Notes: generated by a model from the sequence alone, not told the origin. Counted from the first letter of the stretch, positions 33,506-42,759 are shown. The stretch is 64,000 nt of DNA from Micromonospora cremea (GCF_900143515.1 NZ_FSQT01000001.1:2108001-2172000); one strand, 5' to 3'. Translations and numbers: made by a program.

Positions 33506-34584
33506 GCCGCCACCTCCTCGAGCACGGCAGCCAGCAGCGCGGTCGTCACCGGCCAGTCGGTCAGGGTGTCCCGCCGGGCCAGGGCGGCGTGCCGCAGCCG
33601 GGTACGCAGGGCGTCGTCGCCCAGCCAGCGCATCAGCGCGCCGGCCAGCGCGGCCGGGTCGTCCGGCGGGACCAGCAGCCCGGGCCGGTCACCGCCGGGG
33701 GCCCGGCCGAGCGCCTCCGGCAGGCCGCCCACCTCGGTCCCCAGCACCGGCAGGCCCCGGGCCAGCGCCTCGGTGACGACCATCCCGTACGTCTCGCCGC
33801 GCGACGGCAGCACCAGCAGGTCGGCGGCGGCGTACGCGGCGTCCAGCGCGGCGCCGGTCAGCGGGCCGGCCAGCCGGACCCGGTCGGCGATGCCCGCTCC
33901 GGCGAGCCGCTGACGCAGCCGGTGCACCAGCTCCGGCTCGCGGGCCAGCGTGCCGGCGCAGACCAGCGTCCACGGCAGCCCGGCGAGCGTGGACAACGCG
34001 TCCACCAGCACGTCATGTCCCTTGTGGCGGGTGACGGCCGCGACGCAGAGCAGCCGGTCGCCGGCTACCGAGCCGGGCGCCGGCGGGGCGGGCATCGCCC
34101 CCGGCGGCGCGGCCCGGACCCGGTCGGCCGGCAGCGGGTGGCGGGCCAGCAGCCGGCGGCGCGTCCACTCGCTGGTCGTGACGACGGCCCGGGTCGTGGC
34201 CAGGGCGCGGGCCTCGGCCTCGTCGTCCAGCGGCAGGTGCACCAGGACGACCAGGCGCAGCCGTCGGGCGTGCGGGACGAGCAGGTCCGGAACGGTCGAG
34301 GCGATCAGGCCGTCGAGCAGCACCACGGAGTCGTCCGGCGCGGCGGCCAGCAGCCGGGCCAGCTCCACCCGGTCGGCCGGGTCGGGGTACGGCCAGGCGC
34401 CGGGCACCGGATGTTCGTGGACCGACCAGCCCCGCTCGCCGAGCCCCCGGCAGATCCGCCGATCGTAGGAGTTGCCGCCGCTGGGCGTGGCCGGGTCGTC
34501 GATGTCGCCGGGCAGGACGACATGCACCGCACGGCCGGGCGAAGCGGGCCGGTCGACCGGCGTCGCCCGGCCCGCCCCGATCAC
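33502..34584 (-). CDS. Family 4 glycosyltransferase
   Basis: A 360-residue GT-B fold enzyme. The N-terminal domain has [19 protein letters not shown], the hinge leads into [19 protein letters not shown], and the UDP/GDP-sugar site ends in [19 protein letters not shown] with the EX7E pair. The start is GTG 34584 within a GTGA overlap with the PTPS homologue. It probably glycosylates a cluster intermediate in the cytoplasm. Confidence 0.9.
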   Translation of the reverse strand: MIGAGRATPVDRPASPGRAVHVVLPGDIDDPATPSGGNSYDRRICRGLGERGWSVHEHPVPGAWPYPDPADRVELARLLAAAPDDSVVLLDGLIASTVPDLLVPHARRLRLVVLVHLPLDDEAEARALATTRAVVTTSEWTRRRLLARHPLPADRVRAAPPGAMPAPPAPGSVAGDRLLCVAAVTRHKGHDVLVDALSTLAGLPWTLVCAGTLAREPELVHRLRQRLAGAGIADRVRLAGPLTGAALDAAYAAADLLVLPSRGETYGMVVTEALARGLPVLGTEVGGLPEALGRAPGGDRPGLLVPPDDPAALAGALMRWLGDDALRTRLRHAALARRDTLTDWPVTTALLAAVLEEVAA

Positions 34585-34985
34585 AGCGACCGCTCGTAGC
34601 TGGCCCAGGCGACGTGTGACTCGTGCAGGGTGACGGTGATGCCGGCCAGCCCGCGCGCCCCGGCGCCCAGCTCACCGGCGTGCACCCGCTCGGCCAATCG
34701 GTCGGCGACGGTACGGGCCAGCACCTCGGTGGTGGTGTTCACCCCGGCGAACGCGGCCTCGTCATCGAGGTTGCGGTAGGTCAGCTCGCCGAGCACGGCC
34801 CGCAGTTGCTCGGTGGCCAGGCCGATGTCGACGACGATGCCATCGGCGTCCAGGTCGGGCCGCCGGAACGTCGCGTCCACCACGAAGGTCGCGCCGTGCA
34901 GGCGCTGGGCCGGGCCGAACACCTCGCCCCGGAAACTGTGGGCGATCATCATGTGATCCCGAACGGTCACGCTGAACACGGTCAC
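34581..34985 (-). CDS. 6-pyruvoyl-tetrahydropterin synthase homologue with altered zinc site
   Basis: A 134-residue T-fold protein of the PTPS/QueD family. The first zinc histidine is in MIAHSF (H16) and the second in LHGATF (H30). The canonical HGH pair reads HGA here (A32), so one of three usual zinc ligands is missing. The C-terminal [14 protein letters not shown] matches the usual substrate-anchor region. From memory, S. coelicolor SCO6650 is a close relative, near a GTP cyclohydrolase II paralogue. The activity is uncertain: PTPS, aldolase-like (AHMP-forming) or something new. It overlaps both neighbours by 4 bases. Confidence 0.85.
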   Translation of the reverse strand: MTVFSVTVRDHMMIAHSFRGEVFGPAQRLHGATFVVDATFRRPDLDADGIVVDIGLATEQLRAVLGELTYRNLDDEAAFAGVNTTTEVLARTVADRLAERVHAGELGAGARGLAGITVTLHESHVAWASYERSL

Positions 34986-35980
34986 TCCCCGTCGTCGTAG
35001 GTGATGAGGTGGCAGAGCGCGGCAAGGTCACCCGCGCTCAGTCGAGCGAGGACGTCGGGCAGCTCCGCGAACCGGGACGCGCCGGTGATCAACGCGTCGA
35101 AGGCCGGATCGTCGAGCAGGTCCAGGGCGAGCGCCAGCCGGTCGGTGTAGCTGCGCCGCCCCCGCCGTGCGGGCGCCACCATGCCGACCTGGCTGCTGCG
35201 CACGGTCAGCCGTCCGGAGTGGAACGCCCCACCGAGCGACACCTGCACCGGGCGGTCGCCGTACCAGCTCAGCTCGATCACCGTGCCCTCGGGCGCGAGC
35301 AGGTCCAGCGAGCGTTGCAGGCCGTCGGCGGTGGCGCTGGCGTGCACGACCAGGTCCCGGTCCCCGGCCGCGTCGGCCGGTTGGGCGAACCCGACGCCGA
35401 GCGCGCCCGCCACCCCCGCCCGGCGGGCGTCGGTGTCGACCAGTTCGACCTGCACGCCGGGGAACCGGGCGAGCAGCGCGGCGACGCAGCAGCCCACCAT
35501 GCCCGCGCCGACCACGCTGACCCGGTCGCCGACCAGCGGCGCGGCGTCCCAGAGCGCGTTCACGGCGGTCTCCACCGTGCCGGCGAGCACCGCGCGGGCG
35601 GGCGGCACGTCGTCCGGCACCGGCACCACGGCGGTGGCCGGCACGACGTACGCGCTCTGGTGGGGGTGCAGGCAGAAGACCGTGCGCCCGAGCAGCTCCG
35701 GTGGGCCCTGCTCGACCACGCCGACGCTGAGGTAGCCGTACTTCACCGGGCCCGGGAAGTCGCCCTCCTGAAAGGGCGCGCGCATCGCGGCGTGCTGGTC
35801 GGCTGGCACCCGGCCGGCGAAGACCAGCGTCTCGGTGCCCCGGCTGACCCCGGAGTAGCGCGCCCGGACCAGCACCTCGTCAGGGCCCGGTACGGGCAAC
35901 GACACCGGCCGGATCTCCGCCGCGCCGGGCTCGCGCACCCAGCAGGCGTACGCCTCGCGGATCACCGTCGCGCACCTCAC
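34982..35980 (-). CDS. Medium-chain zinc-type dehydrogenase/reductase
   Basis: A 332-residue MDR-family protein. The N-terminal GroES-like domain has [15 protein letters not shown] and the Rossmann motif [15 protein letters not shown] follows. The structural zinc cysteines of classical alcohol dehydrogenase are not evident, and the catalytic Cys is replaced in SGVSRGTE, as in the bacteriochlorophyllide/2-deoxy-scyllo-inosamine-like branch. It is the first gene of the operon, with GGAG five bases before GTG 35980. It is divergent by 78 bases from the CDP-alcohol phosphatidyltransferase. Confidence 0.85.
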   Translation of the reverse strand: MRCATVIREAYACWVREPGAAEIRPVSLPVPGPDEVLVRARYSGVSRGTETLVFAGRVPADQHAAMRAPFQEGDFPGPVKYGYLSVGVVEQGPPELLGRTVFCLHPHQSAYVVPATAVVPVPDDVPPARAVLAGTVETAVNALWDAAPLVGDRVSVVGAGMVGCCVAALLARFPGVQVELVDTDARRAGVAGALGVGFAQPADAAGDRDLVVHASATADGLQRSLDLLAPEGTVIELSWYGDRPVQVSLGGAFHSGRLTVRSSQVGMVAPARRGRRSYTDRLALALDLLDDPAFDALITGASRFAELPDVLARLSAGDLAALCHLITYDDGE

Positions 35981-36013
35981 CTTTGCTCCGGGCCGAACCG
36001 AACGGCCTCGTTT

Positions 36014-36052
36014 TCCGTGTTCCCTATCGGGGTCGTCGATCATAAACACGGA
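36014..36052. promoter_or_regulatory. Inverted repeat in the divergent promoter of the pterin-like/lipid locus
   Basis: TCCGTGTT (36014-36021) and AACACGGA (36045-36052) are perfect 8-base arms around a 23-base spacer, in the 78-base gap between the dehydrogenase (-) and phosphatidyltransferase (+) genes. The gap is more AT-rich than its surroundings. This could be an operator controlling both directions; the right arm overlaps the Shine-Dalgarno of the plus gene. Confidence 0.35.
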
Positions 36053-36058
36053 GGTACG

Positions 36059-37021
36059 GTGCCCACGATTCGAAGTGGTCCGATGATCGGGCTGAGCGCG
36101 CAACTGGTCGTGTTGGCGGCGCTGGCCGTCACGGTGGGGCTGGGCGGCGCGGGCTGGCTGGTCGGGACCGGCTATGCAGTGGTCACCTGCCTCGCGTTGA
36201 GCCGGGGCCTGCACCGGGCCGGTGCGTTCCGCCTCGGCCCGGCCGACCGCGTGACGCTGACCCGGGCCGTCTTGGTCGGCGCGGTCACCGCGCTGGTGGC
36301 GGACTCGTTCGGCCGGCCCGCGCCGGTGGGGTTGCTGGTCGCCGTGAGCGCGGTGGCGTTGCTGCTGGACGCGGTGGACGGGCAGGTGGCGCGGCGCACC
36401 GGCACGGTGAGCGCGCTCGGCGCCCGCTTCGACATGGAGGTCGACGCGTTCCTGATCCTGGTGCTGAGCGTGCACGTCGCGCCGGCCGCCGGCGGATGGG
36501 TGCTGGTTATCGGCCTGATGCGGTACGCGTTCGTCGCGGCGAGCGCGGTGCTGCCCTGGCTGGGCGGGTCGCTGCCGCCGCGCTACTGGCGCAAGGTGGT
36601 GGCCGCCGCGCAGGGGGTGCTGCTGGCGGTGGCCGCGGCGGAGGTGCTGCCCGAGCCGTGGACCACGCTGGTGCTGGTGGTGGCGTTGGCTCTGCTGGTC
36701 GAGTCGTTCGGCCGGGACGTGGCGTGGTTGTGGCGGCGCCGGCCGACGCTCCGGCAGGCCCACCCGGTGCCGGCTGCCACGACAGCGCCGACGGCGCCGC
36801 CTGTCATGCCAGCGCGGACCGCGTCGGTACCGTCTGCCGTGCCGGCGCGAACCGCGCCGCCGGTGCCCGCCCCGGTGGCCGGGCCGGTGGCTCTGCCGCC
36901 CCTGCTGCCGGTGGTCGTCCGGTCGACGGTGGCACTGCCGCCCCTGCTGCCGGTGCCCGCTCCAGCGCCCGCGATGGCGGCCGGCTCGGGCGGTACGGTC
37001 CACTCCGACTGGAGGCTGTGA
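36059..37021 (+). CDS. CDP-alcohol phosphatidyltransferase
   Basis: A 320-residue membrane enzyme. The family motif D-G-x2-A-R-x8-G-x3-D-x3-D is complete in DAVDGQVARRTGTVSAL followed by GARFDMEVD. About six hydrophobic helices are followed by an 80-residue Pro/Ala-rich tail with no domain. It joins an alcohol (inositol, glycerol phosphate or similar) to a CDP-diacylglycerol-type donor. GTG 36059 has GGAGG four bases upstream; ATG 36083 is an alternative. The stop overlaps the next ATG (TGATG). Confidence 0.9.
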   Translation: MPTIRSGPMIGLSAQLVVLAALAVTVGLGGAGWLVGTGYAVVTCLALSRGLHRAGAFRLGPADRVTLTRAVLVGAVTALVADSFGRPAPVGLLVAVSAVALLLDAVDGQVARRTGTVSALGARFDMEVDAFLILVLSVHVAPAAGGWVLVIGLMRYAFVAASAVLPWLGGSLPPRYWRKVVAAAQGVLLAVAAAEVLPEPWTTLVLVVALALLVESFGRDVAWLWRRRPTLRQAHPVPAATTAPTAPPVMPARTASVPSAVPARTAPPVPAPVAGPVALPPLLPVVVRSTVALPPLLPVPAPAPAMAAGSGGTVHSDWRL

Positions 37022-38769
37022 TGACCCTTCCCGCCCAGGTACGCCGACTGCTCGGCCGGTCCGATGCGCGCCGTCCGGTTGCGGACGAGGCGTCGGCGCG
37101 TACTCCCGGGGTGTCGGCCGCGGCCGGGCGCGGCCCGGCGCGGCGGGTGGCGGGCGGGGTGGGCAACGCGTTGGCCGTGCTCCTGGTGTTCGCCGTGCTG
37201 GTCGGCCCGGACCGGCTCGGCCTGCTCACGCCGGCCGCCTTCCTGCGCATCCCGCTGGAGGGGCTGCTCGTCGCCGCGCTGCTGCTGGCCCTGCCGGCGC
37301 GACCCCGGCGGGTGGTGGTGGCCGTGGTCGGGCCGCTGCTCGGCCTGTTCGCCATCGTGAAGCTCGCCGACCTGGGCTTCCGGACGGCTCTCGACCGGCC
37401 GTTCGACCTGGTGCTGGACTGGCTGCTGCTGGACGACGCGTTCGGTTTCGTCCGCGACTCGGCCGGTCAGGCCGGCGCGGTCGGCGCAGCGGTCGGCATC
37501 CTGCTGCTGGTCGGCGCGCTGCTGCTGGTGCTCACGCTGGCGCTGCGGCGGCTGGCGTCACTGCTGGTCCGGCACGAACGGGCGGCGACCCGGGCGGTCG
37601 CCGCGCTGACCGTCGCGTGGGTGGCCTGCGCCGTCGTCGGCGTGCGGGTCGCACCGGGCGTGCCGGTGGCCGACACCGGGACCACCGCGCTGGTCGGCGC
37701 GCACGCGACCCAGGTGGACGCGCGGCTGCACGACCGCGAGAGGTTCAATGCCCAGATCAACGCCGACCCGTTCGACGACACCCCGGGCGACCAACTGCTG
37801 ACCGGGCTGCGCGGCAAGGACGTCATCCTCGCGTTCGTGGAGAGCTACGGCCGCGACGCGGTGGAGGACCCGGAGCTGGCGCCGCAGGTCAACGCGGTGC
37901 TGGACGCCGGCACCGAGCGGCTGCGCGCAGCCGGCTACCAGGCGCGCAGCGGCTTCCTCACCTCCCCCACCTTCGGCGGCGGCAGCTGGTTGGCGCACGA
38001 CACGCTGCTGTCCGGCCTGTGGACGGACAACGAGCAACGGCACCGCACCCTGCTGGCCAGCGACCGGCTCACCCTCAACGGCGCGTTCCGCCGGGCCGGC
38101 TGGCAGACCGTCGGGGTGCTGCCGGCGGCCACCCAACCGTGGCCGGAGCAGGGATTCTTCGACTACGACCGCTACTTCGACGCGGAGGCCCTCGGCTACC
38201 GCGGACCGAAGTTCAGCTACGCCCCGATGCCCGACCAGTACACAATGTCGTTCTTCCAGCGGCAGGTACGCACCGGCGCCGACCGCCCGGTGATGGCCGA
38301 GATCCCGCTGATCTCCAGCCACTCCCCCTGGACTGCGGTGCCCCGGATGATCGGGTGGGACGAGGTGGGCGACGGCTCCATCTACCACGGCTCCGCGGTC
38401 GGCGAGGACAGCGGCGACGCCGACGACCGGAACACCGGCCAGATCCGCGGCGGGTACCGGCAGGCCATCGCGTACTCGCTGGAGACGCTGATCTCCTACG
38501 TGCAGACCTACGGGGACGACGACCTCGTGCTGGTCTTCCTCGGCGACCACCAGCCCGCCCCAGTGGTCACCGGCGAGGGCGCCAGCCGGGACGTGCCGAT
38601 CACCATCGTCGCCCGCGACCCGGCCGTGCTGGACCGGGTGGCGGGCTGGGGTTGGCAGGACGGCCTGCGGCCCGGCCCGCAGGCTCCGGTGTGGCCGATG
38701 GACACCTTCCGGGACCGGTTCCTGACCACCTTCGGACCGTCGACACCGCCGATCGCCGCGCCCCGTTGA
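37021..38769 (+). CDS. Membrane sulfatase-fold enzyme, LtaS/phosphoglycerol-transferase-like
   Basis: A 582-residue protein with five N-terminal helices and a C-terminal alkaline phosphatase-superfamily domain. KDVILAFVESYGRDAVED holds the first metal acid, SPTFGGGSWLAHDTLLSG the nucleophile region, ISSHSPW the histidine and VFLGDHQPAP the last metal pair. The architecture matches extracellular phosphoglycerol/phosphoethanolamine transferases or sulfatases. It is coupled to the phosphatidyltransferase by TGATG, so it probably modifies a lipid or polymer made by that enzyme. Confidence 0.88.
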   Translation: MTLPAQVRRLLGRSDARRPVADEASARTPGVSAAAGRGPARRVAGGVGNALAVLLVFAVLVGPDRLGLLTPAAFLRIPLEGLLVAALLLALPARPRRVVVAVVGPLLGLFAIVKLADLGFRTALDRPFDLVLDWLLLDDAFGFVRDSAGQAGAVGAAVGILLLVGALLLVLTLALRRLASLLVRHERAATRAVAALTVAWVACAVVGVRVAPGVPVADTGTTALVGAHATQVDARLHDRERFNAQINADPFDDTPGDQLLTGLRGKDVILAFVESYGRDAVEDPELAPQVNAVLDAGTERLRAAGYQARSGFLTSPTFGGGSWLAHDTLLSGLWTDNEQRHRTLLASDRLTLNGAFRRAGWQTVGVLPAATQPWPEQGFFDYDRYFDAEALGYRGPKFSYAPMPDQYTMSFFQRQVRTGADRPVMAEIPLISSHSPWTAVPRMIGWDEVGDGSIYHGSAVGEDSGDADDRNTGQIRGGYRQAIAYSLETLISYVQTYGDDDLVLVFLGDHQPAPVVTGEGASRDVPITIVARDPAVLDRVAGWGWQDGLRPGPQAPVWPMDTFRDRFLTTFGPSTPPIAAPR

Positions 38770-38805
38770 GCTGCTCGAACAGGAGAGGTGCAGGGAGCTT
38801 GGACG

Positions 38806-40776
38806 TCACCGCCCCAGCGGCACCCAGAACTCCACCTCGGTGCCCTCCTGCAGGTCGCTGTGGATGGTCGTCGTGCCGCCGAGGTCGGAGATCCGGCCCC
38901 GCATCGACTGAGCCACACCGAGCCGGCCGGCGCGCGCCGCGTCGGCCAGCCGCTGCGGCTCGAACCCGACACCGTCGTCACGGACGGTCACCCGCACCCC
39001 GCCTTCTTCGTCCTCCAGCAGCACCCACGCCCGCGCGCCCGGACCAGCATGCCGGCGGACGTTGTCGAGGGCGGCCTGCACCGCCGCGGTGAGCTCGGCG
39101 GCGGGGCCCGACGGCACCACGACCGGCTCTGCGGGCGTGGAGACCTCGACCACGGGTGACGCCAGGGCGGTGAGCGTCGCCCGCAGGTCCATGTCACCGT
39201 CGGGACGCGCCGGCGCGGCACCGCCAGTGAGCAGGTTACGCAGCGCGACCTCCTGCTCGCCGGCCAACTTGGCCAACTGCGAGCCGGTTGCGCCCAACTG
39301 GGAGCCCTGCCGCTGCACCAGCGCCAGCACCTGGAGCACGCCATCGTGGATAGGCCGGGCCAGCCGGTCCCGTTCCGCGGCCGCGGCCTCCTGCCGAATC
39401 AGCTCGGCCCGTTTCCGTTCCGCCCAGCGCTCGGCGATATGGTGCGCGACACCCAGCCCGCTGATCGCCGCGCCGGCCGCGAGAAGCAACACGGCCGAGG
39501 TGGTGATGTGGAATACCGGGTTGAGGAACGACGACTCCGGTAGGCCATCACGCAGGTACGTCACCTCGACCGCCTGGAGCCCGCCGGCCGCGAGCACACC
39601 GACGAGGGGACCGAGAACGGCCGGGACCGCGCCGCGGGGCGCGAGCACCGGCGCGGCCGCACCGGCGACCGCGGTCCCCGCAGCGGTGACGAGGACGAGC
39701 AGCAGTAGCGCCGGAACGACGCGCTGCTGTTCGGCCAGTTTCTCGGGATGACCGGTGGTCGCCGCGTACGCGATGAACACCGCCGTCGCCGCGCCCGCCG
39801 CCAGGGTGCCGGCGGCCGCGATCCGCCACCGGCTGCTGGCCGCCACCGCGCCGACCGCCGCACCGACGAGCGCACCCAGCCAGCGCACCGGACCCGCCGC
39901 GGCGAGCGCGGTGAACGCCAAAATCAGCGGCGCTGCCACCGCCACCTGAACGGTTGCGACCGCGAGCGCCGCGCCCAGAGACCACAGTCCCGCCACGGCG
40001 GCCAAGCCGACCGCCAGCACCAGCGTCACCGCACCGGTCATGGCTATGGCCGCCATCTCATGCCGGTACACCGCCGACCGGGTGACGTCCAGCAGCACCG
40101 CGAGCCGCTCGGTGGTCAACAGGGACAGCGGAAGCACCAGGCATACCGCCAGCCCGCCGGCGATGACCAGACGCCACCGCCGCCACGACGACGGGCTGGC
40201 GCCCGGCGGGCCGGCCGCGGCGGGGTCGCCGCGGCGGAACCCTCGGACCGCGGGGACGATCGCGGCGAGGCCACCCGCGATCATGGCCGCGTGCCAGGCG
40301 GGCCGGTTCGGGTCCATGTACAGCCAGCCGGGCCCGACCATCGCCGAGCCGAACAGGCGAGACCCGGTAGCCAGCCCCACCAGGGCCGCGCCCGCACCGG
40401 GCGAAGCGTTGCTCAGCAGACTCTGGGCGCAGGCGAGCACGCCCACCACGGCGAGTGGATACGCGGCGGACTGCGCGAGGCTGAAGACCAGCGGGTACGA
40501 GCCGCTCGTCAACTGCCCCCACACGGACGGCGCAGCGAGCAGGCCGGCCACGGACAGCAGGTACGGCCACCAGCGCAGCAGGCACAGGCCCACCACGGTC
40601 ACGACAATGGGGATCAGGGCGAACAGCCACCCCTCACCGTGGTACTCCGGCCGGCGGGGCGTGGCGATGAACGGCCCTGGCCCGCCCGCGTAGCCGGGCG
40701 AAGTCGCCACCGTGAGCAACAGGCAACCGCCCAGGCCGGCCAGAGCCTCCCGCCACCACAGCGGCTTTTCCGTCAC
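38806..40776 (-). CDS. NarL-type sensor histidine kinase with large membrane domain, 5' end at the transposon edge
   Basis: About 656 residues: some 430 residues with around twelve hydrophobic helices, then a HisKA_3-type H-box ERDRLARPIHDGVLQVLALV (H477) and an HATPase domain (NVRRHAGPGARAW, VRDDGVGFEP). No response regulator is adjacent, which is unusual for this class. GTG 40776 is proposed; it lies within about 20 bases of the transposon left hairpin, has no Shine-Dalgarno, and the frame upstream is transposon sequence. The native start and promoter were probably altered by the insertion. Confidence 0.8.
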   Translation of the reverse strand: MTEKPLWWREALAGLGGCLLLTVATSPGYAGGPGPFIATPRRPEYHGEGWLFALIPIVVTVVGLCLLRWWPYLLSVAGLLAAPSVWGQLTSGSYPLVFSLAQSAAYPLAVVGVLACAQSLLSNASPGAGAALVGLATGSRLFGSAMVGPGWLYMDPNRPAWHAAMIAGGLAAIVPAVRGFRRGDPAAAGPPGASPSSWRRWRLVIAGGLAVCLVLPLSLLTTERLAVLLDVTRSAVYRHEMAAIAMTGAVTLVLAVGLAAVAGLWSLGAALAVATVQVAVAAPLILAFTALAAAGPVRWLGALVGAAVGAVAASSRWRIAAAGTLAAGAATAVFIAYAATTGHPEKLAEQQRVVPALLLLVLVTAAGTAVAGAAAPVLAPRGAVPAVLGPLVGVLAAGGLQAVEVTYLRDGLPESSFLNPVFHITTSAVLLLAAGAAISGLGVAHHIAERWAERKRAELIRQEAAAAERDRLARPIHDGVLQVLALVQRQGSQLGATGSQLAKLAGEQEVALRNLLTGGAAPARPDGDMDLRATLTALASPVVEVSTPAEPVVVPSGPAAELTAAVQAALDNVRRHAGPGARAWVLLEDEEGGVRVTVRDDGVGFEPQRLADAARAGRLGVAQSMRGRISDLGGTTTIHSDLQEGTEVEFWVPLGR

Positions 40777-40877
40777 CAGGATCGCGGCGTGGAAACCCGG
40801 CCGTTTAGGGCCGGGAGGTAACGCCGCTCCCTCCCCTCGATGCTCGTCTTGCGTGATGAGTGGATAGAATATGAGGC

Positions 40878-41990
40878 GTGGGTGAGGTGGTGAAGCGGGC
40901 GTACAAGTACCGCTTCTATCCAACCCCTGAGCAGGTTGAACAGTTGAACCGCACCTTCGGGTGCGTGCGCAAGGTTTACAACCTCGCCTTGGAGGCGCGC
41001 ACCCGTGCGTGGGCCGTTGACCGGCAGCGCAGCACCTATGTGCAGTCGTCTGCCTGGCTGACCGAGTGGAAGCGCACCGAGGAGCTGGCGTTCCTTAACG
41101 AGGTCAGCTCGGTGCCGTTGCAGCAGACGCTGCGGCACCTGCAAGCCGGGTTCGCCGCGTTTTGGGGCAAGCGGTCGCGCTACCCGCGTTTCAAGGCCAA
41201 GCGCAAGTCCCGGGCGTCGGCGGAATACACCCGCTCGGCGTTCCGCTGGCGTCACGGGCAACTCACCCTGGCCAAGATGGACGCCCCGCTGGGCATCGTG
41301 TGGTCGCGGCCCCTGCCCGAAGGGGCCGAACCGTCGACGGTCACGGTGTCCCGTGACGCGGCCGGTCGGTGGTTCGTGTCCCTGCTGGTCGATGACCCCA
41401 CCGTCAAGGCACTGCCGCCGCTGTTCACGGCGGTCGGGGTGGACGTGGGCATCACGAGCCTGCTCACCTTGTCCACCGGGGAGAAGATCACCAACCCGCG
41501 GCACGAGCGCGCTGACCGGCGCAAGTTGGCCAAGGCGCAACGCGACCTGTCCCGCAAGGGCAAGGACACCAAGAACCGGGCCAAAGCGCGACTCGCGGTG
41601 GCCCGCATTCACGCCCGCATCGCCGACCGGCGGCGGGATCACCTGCACAAGCTGTCGACTCGACTGGTCCGCGAGAACCAAACGGTCGTGATCGAAGACC
41701 TCAGCGTGCGCAACATGCTGCGCAACCACTCGCTGGCCCGCGCCATTTCCGATGCGGCGTGGACGCACCTGCGCAGCATGGTCGAGTACAAGGCCGCCTG
41801 GTACGGGCGGCAGGTTATCGCCGTCGACCGCTGGCATCCGAGCACGAAGACCTGCTCGGCGTGCGGGCGGATCAACACCGCGATGACGCTCGGCGTTCGC
41901 GTCTGGACGTGTCCCGGCTGTGATGCCGTGCACGACCGGGACGTCAACGCCGCCCGCAACATCCTCGCCGCCGGGCTGGCGGAGAGGTGA
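40878..41990 (+). CDS. tnpB: TnpB RNA-guided endonuclease
   Basis: A 370-residue intact TnpB. The RuvC-like residues are all present: D189 in GVDVGITSL, E273 in VVIEDLSVRN and D355 in HDRDVNAARN. The zinc finger is CSACG...CPGC. The N-terminal helix-turn-helix region begins RAYKYRFYPTPEQ. It should bind the overlapping right-end RNA (about 41991-42113) and cut DNA next to a short transposon-associated motif. GTG start at 40878. No lesion is seen, so it may be active. Confidence 0.95.
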   Translation: MGEVVKRAYKYRFYPTPEQVEQLNRTFGCVRKVYNLALEARTRAWAVDRQRSTYVQSSAWLTEWKRTEELAFLNEVSSVPLQQTLRHLQAGFAAFWGKRSRYPRFKAKRKSRASAEYTRSAFRWRHGQLTLAKMDAPLGIVWSRPLPEGAEPSTVTVSRDAAGRWFVSLLVDDPTVKALPPLFTAVGVDVGITSLLTLSTGEKITNPRHERADRRKLAKAQRDLSRKGKDTKNRAKARLAVARIHARIADRRRDHLHKLSTRLVRENQTVVIEDLSVRNMLRNHSLARAISDAAWTHLRSMVEYKAAWYGRQVIAVDRWHPSTKTCSACGRINTAMTLGVRVWTCPGCDAVHDRDVNAARNILAAGLAER

Positions 41991-42113
41991 AACGCCTGTG
42001 GAGGGACGGTAAGACCCGACCCGCGAAAGCGGTGAAGGCGCGGCCCGGTGAAACAGGAACCCCCTCGGGTGACCGAGGGAATCCCCGCCCTTCAGGGCGG
42101 TGGAGGATGTCAA
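41991..42113 (+). ncRNA. Probable right-end guide RNA scaffold (omega/reRNA) of the TnpB element
   Basis: The 123 bases between the tnpB stop and the right-end TCAA contain several short hairpins, ending with CCGCCC-TTCA-GGGCGG 10 bases before TCAA. In TnpB systems this segment is the scaffold and the bases just past the element are the guide. Here that would be GACCGATCCGTCCGAACCAC (42114-42133), inside the 3' end of the M15 peptidase gene. The scaffold may begin inside tnpB. Confidence 0.6.
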
Positions 42114-42751
42114 GACCGATCCGTCCGAACCACGCCGTCCCCCCGGCCGCAGGCGAGGCTCGCGGTGGCGCCCGGATGCGGCAGGCGGTCGGGCTGCCCG
42201 TCGGGACAGTACTCGAAATGCCACCACTCGTTGTCATACCTGCGGTACAGGCCGTACCGCGCGCCGTACCGCTCCAGCCAGTGCGCGCCTTCCGTGGGAC
42301 GGATGTCGAAGGCGACGCCCGCCACGTGGCGGGACTCGTGTGGCGGAAGCGTCCATCGCCGGGCGGCCTCCACCGACCCGCTGCGCTTGACCTCCTCGGC
42401 GTACAGAGCCGCCTGGGTGGCCGCGTCCCGGTAGCCGCAGGTCAGCCCGATCAGCTCCCCGTACCGCCACAACGCCAAGGTGCGCGCGGCCTCGAAGGCC
42501 GCCCGGGCCGGTGGCGCCAGGCCGGCTAGGTTCTCCGCCGGGAATCGCAACGCCAGCGCCCACTGGCAGGCCGTATGCCGGGCACGCCCCGGCGTGACCA
42601 GGCCGGCCACCGGCGTCAGCAGAACGGCCAGCAGTCTGGTGACGAGGCGGTACACCTGGTCCCTGGTGCGATCGGTCAGAATAGCGCCGGCCCGGCCGGT
42701 GGCGTTCACAGACATGCCCACCACGATTTCGATATCGACGGTGGAGAGCAT
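42110..42751 (-). CDS. VanY/VanX-type D-alanyl-D-alanine carboxypeptidase (M15), stop supplied by the transposon
   Basis: A 213-residue M15B-like peptidase. Zinc ligands are visible in SRHVAGVAFD (H, D) and EWWHFEY (H), with CGYRDAATQAALY upstream. It should trim peptidoglycan stem peptides. No clear signal peptide is seen; one hydrophobic segment near residues 38-52 may anchor it. The TGA is the reverse complement of TCA in the transposon right end, so the native C-terminus may have been a few residues different. The start may instead be ATG 42716. Confidence 0.8.
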   Translation of the reverse strand: MLSTVDIEIVVGMSVNATGRAGAILTDRTRDQVYRLVTRLLAVLLTPVAGLVTPGRARHTACQWALALRFPAENLAGLAPPARAAFEAARTLALWRYGELIGLTCGYRDAATQAALYAEEVKRSGSVEAARRWTLPPHESRHVAGVAFDIRPTEGAHWLERYGARYGLYRRYDNEWWHFEYCPDGQPDRLPHPGATASLACGRGDGVVRTDRS

Positions 42752-42759
42752 GAGTCCCA

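Larger units (their letters stand above)
40777..42113 (+). mobile_element. IS200/IS605-superfamily (IS1341-type) TnpB-only transposon
   Basis: The element carries only tnpB, with no Y1 transposase TnpA, so it would need one in trans. The left end has the hairpin CCCGGCC/GGCCGGG (40796-40815). The right end has the hairpin CCGCCC-TTCA-GGGCGG (42085-42100) and terminates in TCAA (42110-42113), the right-end cleavage tetranucleotide of this superfamily. The exact left border is not resolved. There is no target duplication, as expected. The right-end TCAA provides the stop codon of the neighbouring M15 peptidase gene, and the left end abuts the kinase gene. Confidence 0.85.
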
